Assembly (NCBI RefSeq): GCF_002252635.1
Contig: NZ_NQKX01000001.1
Location: 248,001 to 312,000 of the forward strand
Length of the DNA: 64,000 bases
Source of the DNA: Synechococcus sp. MW101C3
GTDB taxonomy: Bacteria; Cyanobacteriota; Cyanobacteriia; PCC-6307; Cyanobiaceae
Reading direction: 5' to 3'
Made by a program: the position numbers and the translations under genes. This document shows, piece by piece, positions 11,534 to 19,485 of this stretch. Numbering within the stretch: position 1 is the first letter of the stretch; each line of letters starts with the position of its first letter. Under the pieces are notes generated by a model. That model ran no database searches. It had not been told where the DNA came from and was given only the letters and a program-made list of their open reading frames with translations.

Positions 11534-12370
11534 ATGACCGAGCCTTCCGCTTCCTCCAACGCGCCGTTCCTTCCCGGTGAGCAACCGTCGGCGCACGAGC
11601 CCGTCGGGGAGGTCGCCGCTCCCATGCCCACCAGCGGGGAGCACGGCGTTGCCGACCCCGCTGATCTGCCCCCAGCCGACCCCGCCGCTGTCGTTGGCGC
11701 GGATGCTGATGCCGCGCCCATGTGGCACTCGGCCCCGGAGCCGATGCTGCAGCCTGAACCGCTGACCCAGCCTGTGGCGGCAGTGGAAGCTGAAGTCTCT
11801 CCTCTCCTGCCCACGGGCGCGCCCGTGGATTCGGAGGTTGGCTCCCAGCCGGCTCCGGTTGATGCGTCGCTAGCTGCAGACCCGGTGAACGCTGCCGCGT
11901 TTGCTGCAGCACCTACTGGAGCAGGTGGCCAAGCCTCTGCCGAACCGCCTGCCACGCCCGCCGAGCTCCTGCCGGAGCCCACACCAGTCCCCACCCCTGA
12001 ACCCGCTGTGGCGGCCACCGTGCATGTGCCGGCCGCACCGGACACCGCTGAGGGCGGTGGCGAATGGGACCTGCTGCTGGCCAAGCTGCGCGAATGGATC
12101 GGCAGCGGACGCCTCCAGCAGATGCTGGTGCAGTACCAGGGGCCCTTGCGTGCGGTTGCTCTGGCGCTTGCCCTGGTGCTGGTGCTGCGCCTCTACGGCG
12201 CCGTGATCGGCGCGATCGACAGCCTGCCCCTGCTGCCGGGTCTGCTGGAGCTGGCCGGGGTGATCTGGCTGAGCCGCTTTGCGGCCACCCGCCTGGTGCG
12301 CAGCAGCGACCGTCAGGAACTGATCGCGTCGCTGGAGCAGCGTTGGCGGGCATTCCGCGGCAACAACTGA
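11534..12370 (+). CDS. CAAD/CurT-like thylakoid membrane protein with long disordered N-terminus
   Basis: A 278-residue protein; ATG at 11534 is preferred to a GTG at 11513. Residues 1 to about 175 are rich in Pro, Ala, Glu and Val with no clear fold. The last about 95 residues form a CAAD domain: an amphipathic helix (LREWIGSGRLQQMLVQYQ), a first hydrophobic helix (AVALALALVLVLRLYG), a turn (IDSLPLLPGLLELAG), a second hydrophobic helix, and a charged C-terminal amphipathic helix. This arrangement is that of CURT1/CurT proteins, which bend thylakoid membranes. Most CurT proteins are shorter, so the tail is notable. It lies between the DUF39 gene and guaB3. Confidence 0.75.
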   Translation: MTEPSASSNAPFLPGEQPSAHEPVGEVAAPMPTSGEHGVADPADLPPADPAAVVGADADAAPMWHSAPEPMLQPEPLTQPVAAVEAEVSPLLPTGAPVDSEVGSQPAPVDASLAADPVNAAAFAAAPTGAGGQASAEPPATPAELLPEPTPVPTPEPAVAATVHVPAAPDTAEGGGEWDLLLAKLREWIGSGRLQQMLVQYQGPLRAVALALALVLVLRLYGAVIGAIDSLPLLPGLLELAGVIWLSRFAATRLVRSSDRQELIASLEQRWRAFRGNN

Positions 12371-12455
12371 GGCCGCCCGTCGGGCTGGGCCGTGCCGGAT
12401 CGGGAGGCTGACAGGCCTGTTGATAGCTTGGCCCGACTGCGACGACCATCCACCG

Positions 12456-13619
12456 GTGACCATTCAGTTAGGCGGGAAGCGCACCGTCCGTCGTGCCTAC
12501 GGGATCGACGAGATCGCTCTGGTTCCCGGAGGTCGCACGGTCGACCCGGAGGTCACCGACAGCCGCTGGAGCCTCGGAGGCATCGACCGCGAGATTCCGA
12601 TCATCGCCAGCGCGATGGACGGGGTGGTGGATGTGGCGATGGCCGTTGAGCTCTCCCGCCTCGGCTCACTGGGGGTGCTCAACCTCGAAGGCGTCCAGAC
12701 CCGCTACGAAGACCCCAACCCTGCGCTCGACCGCATTGCGGCGGTGGGCAAAGAGGATTTCGTTCCCCTGATGCAGGAGCTGTACAGCCAGCCCGTGCAG
12801 GAAGAGTTGATCCGTCGGCGCATCGCCGAGATCCGCGAACAGGGCGGTATCGCCGCAGTCAGTGCCACCCCTGCGGCAGCGCTGCGCTTCGGCAAGGCTG
12901 TGGCGGAAGCCGGTGCTGATCTCTTCTTCGTGCAGGCCACGGTGGTGTCCACCGAGCACATCGGCCCGGAGGGCCGCGAGCGGCTCGATCTCGCCACCCT
13001 CTGCCGCGACATGGGCGTGCCGGTGGTGATCGGCAACTGCGTCACCTACGACGTGGCCCTGGAGCTGATGCGCGCCGGTGCCGCCGGGGTGCTGGTGGGC
13101 ATCGGCCCCGGTGCCGCCTGCACCTCCCGCGGGGTGCTCGGTGTGGGCATCCCCCAGGCCACCGCTGTCGCCGACTGCGCCGCTGCCCGCGACGATTACG
13201 AGCGGGAAACCGGCCGCCGTGTGCCGGTGATCGCCGACGGCGGCATCGTCACGGGCGGCGACATCTGCAAGTGCATCGCCTGCGGAGCCGATGCCGTGAT
13301 GATCGGCTCGCCGATCGCGAGGGCGGCCGAAGCACCGGGTCGCGGCTTCCATTGGGGCATGGCCACACCGAGCCCGGTGCTGCCCCGCGGCACCCGCATC
13401 AGCGTCGGCACCACGGGCAGCCTCGAGAAGATCCTGCGTGGCCCCGCCAGCCTCGATGACGGCACCCAGAATCTGCTGGGCGCGCTCAAGACATCGATGG
13501 GCACCCTGGGCGCCCGCACCCTGCGTGAGATGCAGCAGGTGGAGGTGGTGGTCGCCCCTTCCCTGCTCACCGAAGGCAAGGTGTACCAGAAGGCCCAGCA
13601 GCTGGGCATGGGCAAGTAG
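12456..13619 (+). CDS. guaB: GuaB3-type IMP dehydrogenase family protein
   Basis: A 387-residue IMPDH/GMPR-family barrel without the tandem CBS domains of classical GuaB. I chose the GTG at 12456 because homologues begin at about TIQLGGKRTVRRAYGIDEIALVPG. The phosphate and catalytic loops are readable: IASAMDGVVDVAMA, GIGPGAACTSRGVLGVGIPQ with the catalytic-type cysteine, and VIADGGIVTGGD. The family acts on purine nucleotides (IMP to XMP, or GMP reductase-like chemistry); the exact reaction is not settled by sequence. The sRNA Yfr1 and trxA follow directly, the same order known from marine picocyanobacteria. Confidence 0.9.
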   Translation: MTIQLGGKRTVRRAYGIDEIALVPGGRTVDPEVTDSRWSLGGIDREIPIIASAMDGVVDVAMAVELSRLGSLGVLNLEGVQTRYEDPNPALDRIAAVGKEDFVPLMQELYSQPVQEELIRRRIAEIREQGGIAAVSATPAAALRFGKAVAEAGADLFFVQATVVSTEHIGPEGRERLDLATLCRDMGVPVVIGNCVTYDVALELMRAGAAGVLVGIGPGAACTSRGVLGVGIPQATAVADCAAARDDYERETGRRVPVIADGGIVTGGDICKCIACGADAVMIGSPIARAAEAPGRGFHWGMATPSPVLPRGTRISVGTTGSLEKILRGPASLDDGTQNLLGALKTSMGTLGARTLREMQQVEVVVAPSLLTEGKVYQKAQQLGMGK

Positions 13620-13693
13620 AGCCCTTTTAGAGCCCTTTCGCATTGCCCGATTCGCTGCGGACTTTCCGGCGGTTTTCCAGCAATGAGACGCCG

Positions 13694-13721
13694 CTGGACA
13701 GGCCGAGACGGGGGCTAGTCT
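13694..13721 (+). promoter_or_regulatory. Probable promoter of the Yfr1 sRNA
   Basis: A -10-like TAGTCT at 13716-13721 is preceded at 13694-13699 by CTGGAC, a partial -35 match, with 16 bases between them. It would place the transcript start near 13725-13728, at the first Yfr1 stem. Confidence 0.4.
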
Positions 13722-13724
13722 CGT

Positions 13725-13790
13725 GCCGTGGGGGCTACGGCTCGCACACTCCTCACACCACCCCGCCCGGCGCGTCCGGGCATTTTCTCT
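13725..13790 (+). ncRNA. yfr1: Yfr1 small regulatory RNA
   Basis: The unpaired core ACTCCTCACACCAC at 13748-13761 is the diagnostic conserved element of the cyanobacterial sRNA Yfr1. It is flanked as expected by a 5' hairpin (GCCGT / ACGGC, 13725-13741) and a 3' terminator hairpin (GCCCGG / CCGGGC, 13765-13781) followed by ATTTT. The position between a guaB-type gene and trxA is the known picocyanobacterial context. Yfr1 is an abundant RNA that base-pairs with mRNAs, including those of outer-membrane porins. The exact ends are estimated from the stems. Confidence 0.9.
13765..13786 (+). terminator. Rho-independent terminator of Yfr1
   Basis: A six-base GC stem (GCCCGG/CCGGGC) with loop CGCGT is followed by ATTTTCT, forming the 3' end of Yfr1. 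Confidence 0.75.
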
Positions 13791-13865
13791 TCCAACGTTC
13801 GGTGGCGGTTCCGGGAATGATGCCAAGGCCGTTGCTACATTGGCAAAACCTTGTCCCTCCCTCGA

Positions 13866-14189
13866 ATGTCCAGCGCCACTGCCGTCACCGACGCCTCTTT
13901 TGAGCTGGATGTGCTCAAGAGTGATGTGCCCGTGCTGGTGGACTTCTGGGCTCCCTGGTGTGGTCCCTGCCGCATGGTCGCCCCGATCGTCGATGAAATC
14001 GCCAAGGAATTCGAGGGCCGTATCAAGGTCTTCAAGCTCAACACCGACGAAAACCCCAACGTCGCCAGCCAGTACGGCATTCGCAGCATTCCCACCCTGA
14101 TGGTCTTCAAGGGTGGTGTGAAAGTCGACACCGTCGTTGGTGCCGTGCCGAAGAACACCCTCTCCGGCACCATCACCAAATACCTCTGA
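13866..14189 (+). CDS. trxA: Thioredoxin
   Basis: A 107-residue thioredoxin starting at the ATG at 13866; an upstream in-frame TTG at 13851 is less likely. The active site WCGPC is at residues 31-35 in [14 protein letters not shown], the cis-proline loop is SIPTLMVF, and the fold ends normally. It is an m-type cytosolic disulfide reductase that receives electrons through thioredoxin reductase systems and controls Calvin-cycle and other enzymes. The gene follows Yfr1 and precedes the LOG-family gene by 23 bases. Confidence 0.97.
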   Translation: MSSATAVTDASFELDVLKSDVPVLVDFWAPWCGPCRMVAPIVDEIAKEFEGRIKVFKLNTDENPNVASQYGIRSIPTLMVFKGGVKVDTVVGAVPKNTLSGTITKYL

Positions 14190-14212
14190 GTTCTTCCCTC
14201 GCCCCTCCCGGC

Positions 14213-15370
14213 GTGTTGTCGCAGCCTGCCTCCGCCGCCACGCCGGATCCACGTCCTTCGCTCTCCACGGCGGCGGAACCCTCAGTCGGCTCCACTCCGC
14301 CGCCCTTTAGTGTCGGCCAGCCAGAGGCAGAGAGAGCGTGGGAGCATCAAGCCCCAGAGCTCAGCAACCACCCCCAGCGGCTGCTGATCGATCGGTCGAT
14401 CGCCACCTTGATGCGGATCGCCGGTAGCGGCGCCGATGGGGAAGATTGGGGGCTGATCAGTGGCACGCTTCAGGACATCCAGCAGGCGCTGCAGATGTTC
14501 GACCAGCACCGGCGCACCCGCAAGGTCACGGTCTTCGGCTCAGCCCGCACCGCCCCGGGCACCCCTTGCTACAGGCTCAGCGAAGCATTGGCCGGCCGTG
14601 CCATCGCGGCAGGTTTCGATGTGATCACCGGCGCTGGTGCCGGTGTGATGGAGGCGGCCAATCGTGGTGCCGGCAGCGAGCACGGTTTCGGCCTGAACGT
14701 GCAGTTGCCGTTCGAGCAGCAGCCCAATCCCTACATCGCCGGTCGTAGCGATCGCCTGGTCGACTTCCGCTACTTCTTCACCCGCAAGCTTTTCTTCCTG
14801 CGCGAGTGCGATGCGCTGGTGGTGCTGCCGGGAGGTTTCGGCACGCTTGATGAATTGTTCGAGTCGCTGACGCTCATCCAGACCGGCCGCATTGCTCCGA
14901 TTCCCGTGGTGCTGCTGGCCCCTCCCGGTGATCCCTTCTGGACCAACTGGCAGCACACGGTCCGCCACGACCTGATCGATCGTGGGCTGGTGAGTGAGGC
15001 GGATGCTGCCCTCTTCTGCGAAGCCAGCAGCGCCGCCGAGGCGATGGCGCAGATTTGCCGTTTCTACCGCGTGTTTCATACAGCCAGGCTGGTGGATGAT
15101 CGCCTTGAGCTGCTGCTGCACGCCCCGCTCACGCCTGCGCAGCTGGCCGTGCTGAACCAGCGTTTCGCCGATCTGCTGGACAGCGGGCAGATCGAGCACG
15201 ATGAAGTCTGCGATCTTTCCGATCAGCTCCGCCCTTCGCTGCGCTTCGATTTCAACGACCGCAAGGTGGGCCGGCTCTATCAGCTGATCGAGCATCTCAA
15301 CGGTCTCGACATTCAGGGCGCGCCGGAACCGCACCACCCAGAACAACGTCGCTGTACCTTCACTTCCTGA
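14213..15370 (+). CDS. LOG-family Rossmann-fold nucleotide-binding protein
   Basis: A 385-residue member of the LOG (TIGR00730, lysine-decarboxylase-like) family. The core is recognisable from VTVFGSART, the GAGAGVMEAANRGA motif, RKLFFLRECDALVVLPGGFGTLDE with the catalytic PGGxGT, and ESLTLIQTGR. LOG proteins hydrolyse nucleoside monophosphates such as cytokinin riboside 5'-phosphates or related nucleotides. About 90 residues precede the core and about 110 follow it, so it is longer than minimal LOG proteins. GTG at 14213 and TTG at 14216 are both possible starts. The cyanobacterial substrate is unknown. Confidence 0.83.
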   Translation: MLSQPASAATPDPRPSLSTAAEPSVGSTPPPFSVGQPEAERAWEHQAPELSNHPQRLLIDRSIATLMRIAGSGADGEDWGLISGTLQDIQQALQMFDQHRRTRKVTVFGSARTAPGTPCYRLSEALAGRAIAAGFDVITGAGAGVMEAANRGAGSEHGFGLNVQLPFEQQPNPYIAGRSDRLVDFRYFFTRKLFFLRECDALVVLPGGFGTLDELFESLTLIQTGRIAPIPVVLLAPPGDPFWTNWQHTVRHDLIDRGLVSEADAALFCEASSAAEAMAQICRFYRVFHTARLVDDRLELLLHAPLTPAQLAVLNQRFADLLDSGQIEHDEVCDLSDQLRPSLRFDFNDRKVGRLYQLIEHLNGLDIQGAPEPHHPEQRRCTFTS

Positions 15371-15393
15371 TGGCCCTTCTTCTCTTTCTTCCT

Positions 15394-15415
15394 CCCCCGG
15401 TTCTTCTGCCGGGGG
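15394..15415 (+). other. GC-rich hairpin between the LOG gene and hisH
   Basis: CCCCCGG and CCGGGGG pair around an 8-base loop, 24 bases after the LOG stop. A pyrimidine run precedes it but no T-run follows, so terminator function is uncertain. Confidence 0.4.
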
Positions 15416-15506
15416 CACATCGGCTGCTGACTGATCCCCTGCAGCTTCTGCTGCTCAGGACACAGCTGCCGGCGTTTCGCTCGCCTTCACTGGAGAGTCC
15501 GCTGCC

Positions 15507-16136
15507 ATGAGCCGGATCGGATTGATCGATTACGGCATGGGCAACCTCCATTCCGTGCGCCGCGCGATCGAGCGCCTCGGTGCCGAGGTGGTGCCCGTAC
15601 AGGACGCTGCCGCGATGCAGGCCTGCCATGCCTTGATCCTGCCGGGCGTTGGCGCGTTCGACCCCGCCATGCAGCGGCTGGAGCAGGCGGATCTGATCGA
15701 ACCGCTCAAAGGTTGGTGTGCCTCCGGTGGACGCCTGCTGGGGATCTGTCTGGGGCTGCAGTTGCTGTTCGAGAGCAGTGAGGAGGGGGAGCGCGAGGGC
15801 CTGGGTCTGCTGGCCGGACGGGTGCGGGCCCTGCCGCGCACGCCCGATCACCCGATTCCTCACATGGGCTGGGCGCCGCTGATGCCGGGCGCGCCATCAC
15901 CGCTGCTGCCAGCGGACCAGCCGCCTGCCTGGGTCTACTTCGTGCATTCCTTCGCCGCCGATCCCTCGGAGGCCGCCTGCATCACCGCCCAGGTGGACTA
16001 CGGCGATGCCCGGGTCACGGCCGCGGTCTGGCAGCAGAACGTGGCGGCCTGTCAGTTCCACCCGGAGAAATCCGGGCCGGTGGGTCAGCGTATGTTGCGC
16101 CGCTGGCTGGGCTGGGTGGAGAACGCCGCCGCATGA
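15507..16136 (+). CDS. hisH: Imidazole glycerol phosphate synthase, glutaminase subunit HisH
   Basis: A 209-residue class I glutamine amidotransferase that supplies ammonia to HisF in histidine synthesis. Visible features are IGLIDYGMGNLHSV at the N-terminus, the oxyanion region LPGVGAFD, the nucleophile Cys in LLGICLGLQLLFE, and the His-Glu pair in CQFHPEKSG. GGAGAG lies about ten bases ahead of the ATG at 15507. The stop overlaps the rsmD start by four bases. hisF is not in the window, as is common in cyanobacteria where his genes are scattered. Confidence 0.97.
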   Translation: MSRIGLIDYGMGNLHSVRRAIERLGAEVVPVQDAAAMQACHALILPGVGAFDPAMQRLEQADLIEPLKGWCASGGRLLGICLGLQLLFESSEEGEREGLGLLAGRVRALPRTPDHPIPHMGWAPLMPGAPSPLLPADQPPAWVYFVHSFAADPSEAACITAQVDYGDARVTAAVWQQNVAACQFHPEKSGPVGQRMLRRWLGWVENAAA

Positions 16137-16753
16137 CCCTGCGGATCAGTGGCGGCCGCCGGCTGATCAGCCCAGCGGGCTTGGCGGCCAGACCCACCAC
16201 CTCGCGGGTGCGGCTGGCGGTGATGAATCTGCTCAGCGCCAGGCTGGAGGGGGCGCGCTGGCTCGATCTCTGCTGCGGCAGTGGGGTGATGAGCTGCGAG
16301 GCGCTGCAGCGCGGTGTGGCGGCGGTGGTGGCGGTGGATCAGGACCGGGCGATGGCGGCCACGGCCCGGACCAACCTGGAAACGGTGCGTGCGGGGCTGA
16401 GGCGGCCGGTGACGGTGGAGGTGCTCTGCCGGCCGTTGCCGCGCTGGCTGGAGGGTGGTGGCGCCTGCCGTACGGCTGGCGGGCCGTTCGATCTGATCTA
16501 TGTGGATCCGCCCTACGGCGCGGGGCTGCACCAGCCGATCGCGGCAGCCGTGCTTCAGCACGGTTGGATGGCCGCTGGCGGGTTGTTGGTCTGGGAGTGC
16601 GGTAGCGGCCGTGTGCCTGAAGCACCGCCCGGCTGGGAGCTGAGCCAGCAACGCCGCTACGGCAGCTCGGAAGTGGTGGTGCTGAGGCCCCTTAGCCAGC
16701 AAGAGAGCCCCGCAGAATCCTCAATGGAACAGGGTCCAGCGGAGCGCCTTTGA
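16133..16753 (+). CDS. rsmD: 16S rRNA (guanine966-N2)-methyltransferase RsmD
   Basis: A 206-residue SAM-dependent methyltransferase. The N-terminal ISGGRRLISPAG and RPTTSRVRLAVMNLL match RsmD, the SAM motif is WLDLCCGSGVMSCEAL, and the catalytic motif IV is YVDPPYGAG. It modifies 16S rRNA during small-subunit assembly. The ATG overlaps the hisH stop (ATGA). The last about 20 residues are extra and rich in Gln, Glu and Ser. Confidence 0.92.
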   Translation: MTLRISGGRRLISPAGLAARPTTSRVRLAVMNLLSARLEGARWLDLCCGSGVMSCEALQRGVAAVVAVDQDRAMAATARTNLETVRAGLRRPVTVEVLCRPLPRWLEGGGACRTAGGPFDLIYVDPPYGAGLHQPIAAAVLQHGWMAAGGLLVWECGSGRVPEAPPGWELSQQRRYGSSEVVVLRPLSQQESPAESSMEQGPAERL

Positions 16754-16822
16754 GGGGCTGCGAGTGATGGCCTGGGAGTCCCGGACCCGGTGGCCTCCTG
16801 AGCCAGTGGTCTGATCACCTGC

Positions 16823-16856
16823 TGGCCTCATGACCAGCTTGGCCTCATGACCAGCT
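16823..16856 (+). repeat. Tandem 17-bp direct repeat between rsmD and petG
   Basis: TGGCCTCATGACCAGCT occurs twice in immediate succession. Each copy also contains partly self-complementary ends (GCTGG ... CCAGC), so the stretch can fold. It lies between two convergent genes. Confidence 0.85.
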
Positions 16857-16907
16857 TGAAGGATGTTCAGGCAGGCCAGTCGCTTGGTTCAGGCAAGCAG
16901 CGCCGGT

Positions 16908-17021
16908 TCAGCCGCCGAGGGCGCTGCCACGGCGGTACTGGTTCCAGGCCGCCACGAACAACCCCAACAGGGTGACGGGAATCAGGCCCAGCACGATGCC
17001 GCAGAGCAGGGGTTCGATCAT
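16908..17021 (-). CDS. petG: Cytochrome b6-f complex subunit V (PetG)
   Basis: A 37-residue single-helix protein beginning [20 protein letters not shown] and ending with a short basic tail, which matches PetG closely in sequence and length. PetG is a small subunit needed for assembly and stability of the cytochrome b6f complex in the thylakoid membrane. A longer open frame upstream of the ATG at 17021 exists but is not needed. It is divergent from cytM, while petC and petA lie separately at about 43-45 kb. Confidence 0.95.
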
Positions 17022-17095
17022 GGAGAGCAAGCCACACAGAAGTGACGCAATTGTTTCACGTCTGCGGCAGTGTGGTGGGAGCAGCGTGGCGTTCC

Positions 17096-17503
17096 TTGAC
17101 AGGTGATCTGACCCCGACAACGGCTCCTGAGGGGGCAGCGGAGGCCACCTTTCGCCGTCAGGGTCTGATCACAGCGATGGCGCTGATGGCGGCTGCTGCC
17201 TGCGCGCTGCTGGCCCTGGGGCTGCTCCCCTCCATCCAGGGCGACCCCTACACCCGCCAGACCCTGGATCTGGTCGGCTCGGCCGATCGCGGCAGCCGGC
17301 TGTTCCTGATCAACTGCGCCGGTTGTCATGGCATTGCCGGCCAGGGGCTGGTGGGCCCGAGCCTGCATGGCGTCACCCAGCGCAAGAACGACCGCCGGCT
17401 CGTGCAGCAGGTGGTGAGCGGCCGCACTCCGCCCATGCCCCGTTTTCAGCCTGATCCCCAGGCCATGGCCGACCTGATCGCCCATCTCCACGCACTGGCG
17501 TGA
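17096..17503 (+). CDS. cytM: Membrane-anchored c-type cytochrome (CytM-like)
   Basis: A class I cytochrome c with one haem site. The N-terminal anchor helix is [24 protein letters not shown], the haem motif is CAGCH, and a methionine ligand is likely in TPPMPRF. CytM is a membrane-bound cytochrome that modulates photosynthetic and respiratory electron flow in cyanobacteria. I chose the TTG at 17096, which leaves a short soluble tail before the anchor as in homologues. The frame is open to a GTG at 17042, and GTGs at 17072 and 17075 are alternatives. The stop overlaps the next gene by four bases. Confidence 0.72.
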
Positions 17504-18372
17504 CGGCCCCTGCGCCCGCTCCCTGCCCACCGGTGGTGGTGTTGGTGGAACCTGCTGGGCCTCTGAATGTGGGCAGCGCTGCCCGCCTCTGCGCCAATTT
17601 CGGCATCGTCGAGCTGCGCCTGGTGGCGCCCCGCTGCGATCACCTCGGCGATGAAGCCCGCCGCATGGCCGTGCATGCCCAGCCGCTGCTGGAGCGGGCC
17701 GTTGTGTTTCCCGCTCTGGCCGCCGCCATCGCCGATTGTCGCCGCGTCGTGGCCGCCAGTGGCCGGCCGGAGGCGGCACCGGTGGCCGTGGTGGACCCGC
17801 CCGAGGCTTTTGCCTGGCTGGCGGCGGGTGACGGAGAAGGCGATGGCGACGGGGCCTCAAGTGCGGCCCGCGGCCCCGGCGGCTCCCGTGGTCCCGACAG
17901 CCCTGGCCGCCCCCACAGCCCTGCGGATGCCCCTGGCCCGGCGACGGTGCCGAAGGTGGCTGCCCTCGTGTTCGGCCGCGAAGACCGGGGACTGAGCAAT
18001 GACGAACTCCTGCAGGCCGGACGGGTGCTGCGCATCGCCGCCGATCCCGGCTACAGCTCGCTCAACCTGTCCCATGCGCTGGCCATCGTGTTGCACGAGT
18101 GGCACCGGTTCCACGCCCGCCCGCCTGGTCCAGGCCCCGGGCCCATCACGGTGCTGCCCACACCGGCGCGCCGCGCCGATCTGGAGGCTGCGCTGGCTGA
18201 TGCCCAGGCGCTGCTGCTGGAGGTGGGCTTTCTGCTGCCGCACACGGCCCATGCCCGCATGGCCAAGGTGCGAGGCCTGCTGCAGCGGGCCCAGATCGAT
18301 GCCGATGAAGTGGCCATGGTGCGCGGCATGGTCCGGCAGCTGCGCTGGGCCACCGATCGCCGGACCCCTTAA
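17500..18372 (+). CDS. SpoU/TrmJ-type RNA 2'-O-methyltransferase with a low-complexity insertion
   Basis: A 290-residue SPOUT-class protein. The three SpoU motifs are seen as VVVLVEPAGPLNVGSAARLCANFG, ALVFGREDRGLSNDEL and YSSLNLSHALAIVLHEW. These knot-fold enzymes methylate tRNA or rRNA riboses; the TrmJ group acts on tRNA position 32. A run of about 40 residues (roughly 109-150), rich in Gly, Asp, Pro and Ser, is inserted between motifs 1 and 2 and is not typical. The GTG start overlaps the cytM stop. The exact RNA target cannot be told. Confidence 0.85.
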   Translation: MTAPAPAPCPPVVVLVEPAGPLNVGSAARLCANFGIVELRLVAPRCDHLGDEARRMAVHAQPLLERAVVFPALAAAIADCRRVVAASGRPEAAPVAVVDPPEAFAWLAAGDGEGDGDGASSAARGPGGSRGPDSPGRPHSPADAPGPATVPKVAALVFGREDRGLSNDELLQAGRVLRIAADPGYSSLNLSHALAIVLHEWHRFHARPPGPGPGPITVLPTPARRADLEAALADAQALLLEVGFLLPHTAHARMAKVRGLLQRAQIDADEVAMVRGMVRQLRWATDRRTP

Positions 18373-18393
18373 CGTCCTGCCAACCCTTTTCGT

Positions 18394-19485
18394 TTGTCTG
18401 TGCGCTCGGGCCGCCCCCCCCGATCCGGATCTACCGGCTGGTTCCAGCCCCTGGCTCTGGTGCTGCGATTGCTGGTGATGGGCGTCGGTCTCGGCGTCAT
18501 CACCGGCACGGTGCTGAAACAGCTCGCCCCCCGGATGGCCCAGGGAGCGATGGACACGCCGCGCATGGGAGCTGCCACCACGCCGGTGTCGCCCCTGCAG
18601 CAGGGCATCCCGCTGGGCAGTTTTGAACCGCGCAAGGAGCTCACGGCTCTCAGCGCCCGCTGGAAGGCCCTGGCGGCGGCCCAGAAGGATCTAAAGGTGG
18701 GAGGGTTCCTGCTGGTGCTTGATGACGGCCGCTTCGCCCAGCTGAATCCCGACACGCCTCTGCCTGCCGCCAGCTCGATCAAGACCCCGATCCTGCTGGC
18801 GGCGCTTGAGGACCTCGACCGCGGCAAGTTGCGCTGGGGCGAACCCCTGCCACTCACCAAGGAGGTGGTGGGCGGTGGTGCCGGCTGGATGGCCAATCGT
18901 CCGCTCGGCACCCGTTTCCCCTTCTACGAAGCGGCCACCGAGATGATCCGCGTCAGCGATAACAGCGCCACCAACCTGCTGATCAAACGGGTGGGCGGGA
19001 AGCTGGCCATCAATGCCCGCTTCCAGGCGCTGGGCCTTCCTGCCACCGTGGTGAACAACTGGCTTCCCGATCTGGAGGGCACCAACACCACGAGCCCCCA
19101 CGACCTCGCCCGTTCCATCGCCCTGGTGGATACCGGTGCCAAGCTCAGTCCACGGGCACGGGATCACTTCCGCACGATTCTGGGCACCTCCCGCACCAAT
19201 ACCCTCCTGCCCGCCGGGGTGCTCAAGGGGATCGGTGGCGATTCCAGCGACCCCGACAGCGAACTGCTCGCCCGCGGCATCACCGTGCTCAACAAGACCG
19301 GCGACATCGGCATCGCCTACTCCGATGCCGGACTGATCGAACTCCCCAACGGTCAGCGGGCCGTGGCGGCCTTCATGGTCAAGGGCCCTTTCAACGATCC
19401 CCGCTCCACCGATCTGATCCGGGCGATGGCCGCGGCCATGAGCGAAACCCTGATCGGCCGTTCCCCTGCTCCCACCCCGCGATGA
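18394..19485 (+). CDS. Class A beta-lactamase-fold serine hydrolase, membrane anchored
   Basis: About 363 residues from TTG 18394 (GTG at 18400 is close). A hydrophobic segment at about residues 20-42 looks like an anchor or uncleaved signal. The serine-hydrolase motifs are in order: S127-S-I-K130 (SxxK), VSDNS (SDN), and NKTGDIG (KTG). The omega-loop glutamate of true lactamases is not evident, so it may be a peptidoglycan-active or regulatory hydrolase in the periplasm. It overlaps the DUF3370 gene by four bases. Confidence 0.8.
   Translation: MSVRSGRPPRSGSTGWFQPLALVLRLLVMGVGLGVITGTVLKQLAPRMAQGAMDTPRMGAATTPVSPLQQGIPLGSFEPRKELTALSARWKALAAAQKDLKVGGFLLVLDDGRFAQLNPDTPLPAASSIKTPILLAALEDLDRGKLRWGEPLPLTKEVVGGGAGWMANRPLGTRFPFYEAATEMIRVSDNSATNLLIKRVGGKLAINARFQALGLPATVVNNWLPDLEGTNTTSPHDLARSIALVDTGAKLSPRARDHFRTILGTSRTNTLLPAGVLKGIGGDSSDPDSELLARGITVLNKTGDIGIAYSDAGLIELPNGQRAVAAFMVKGPFNDPRSTDLIRAMAAAMSETLIGRSPAPTPR

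Noticed and set aside
12666-14252. 528-codon minus-strand frame over guaB3, Yfr1 and trxA
   Set aside because: Three well supported plus-strand features occupy it, and the translation lacks any known motif.
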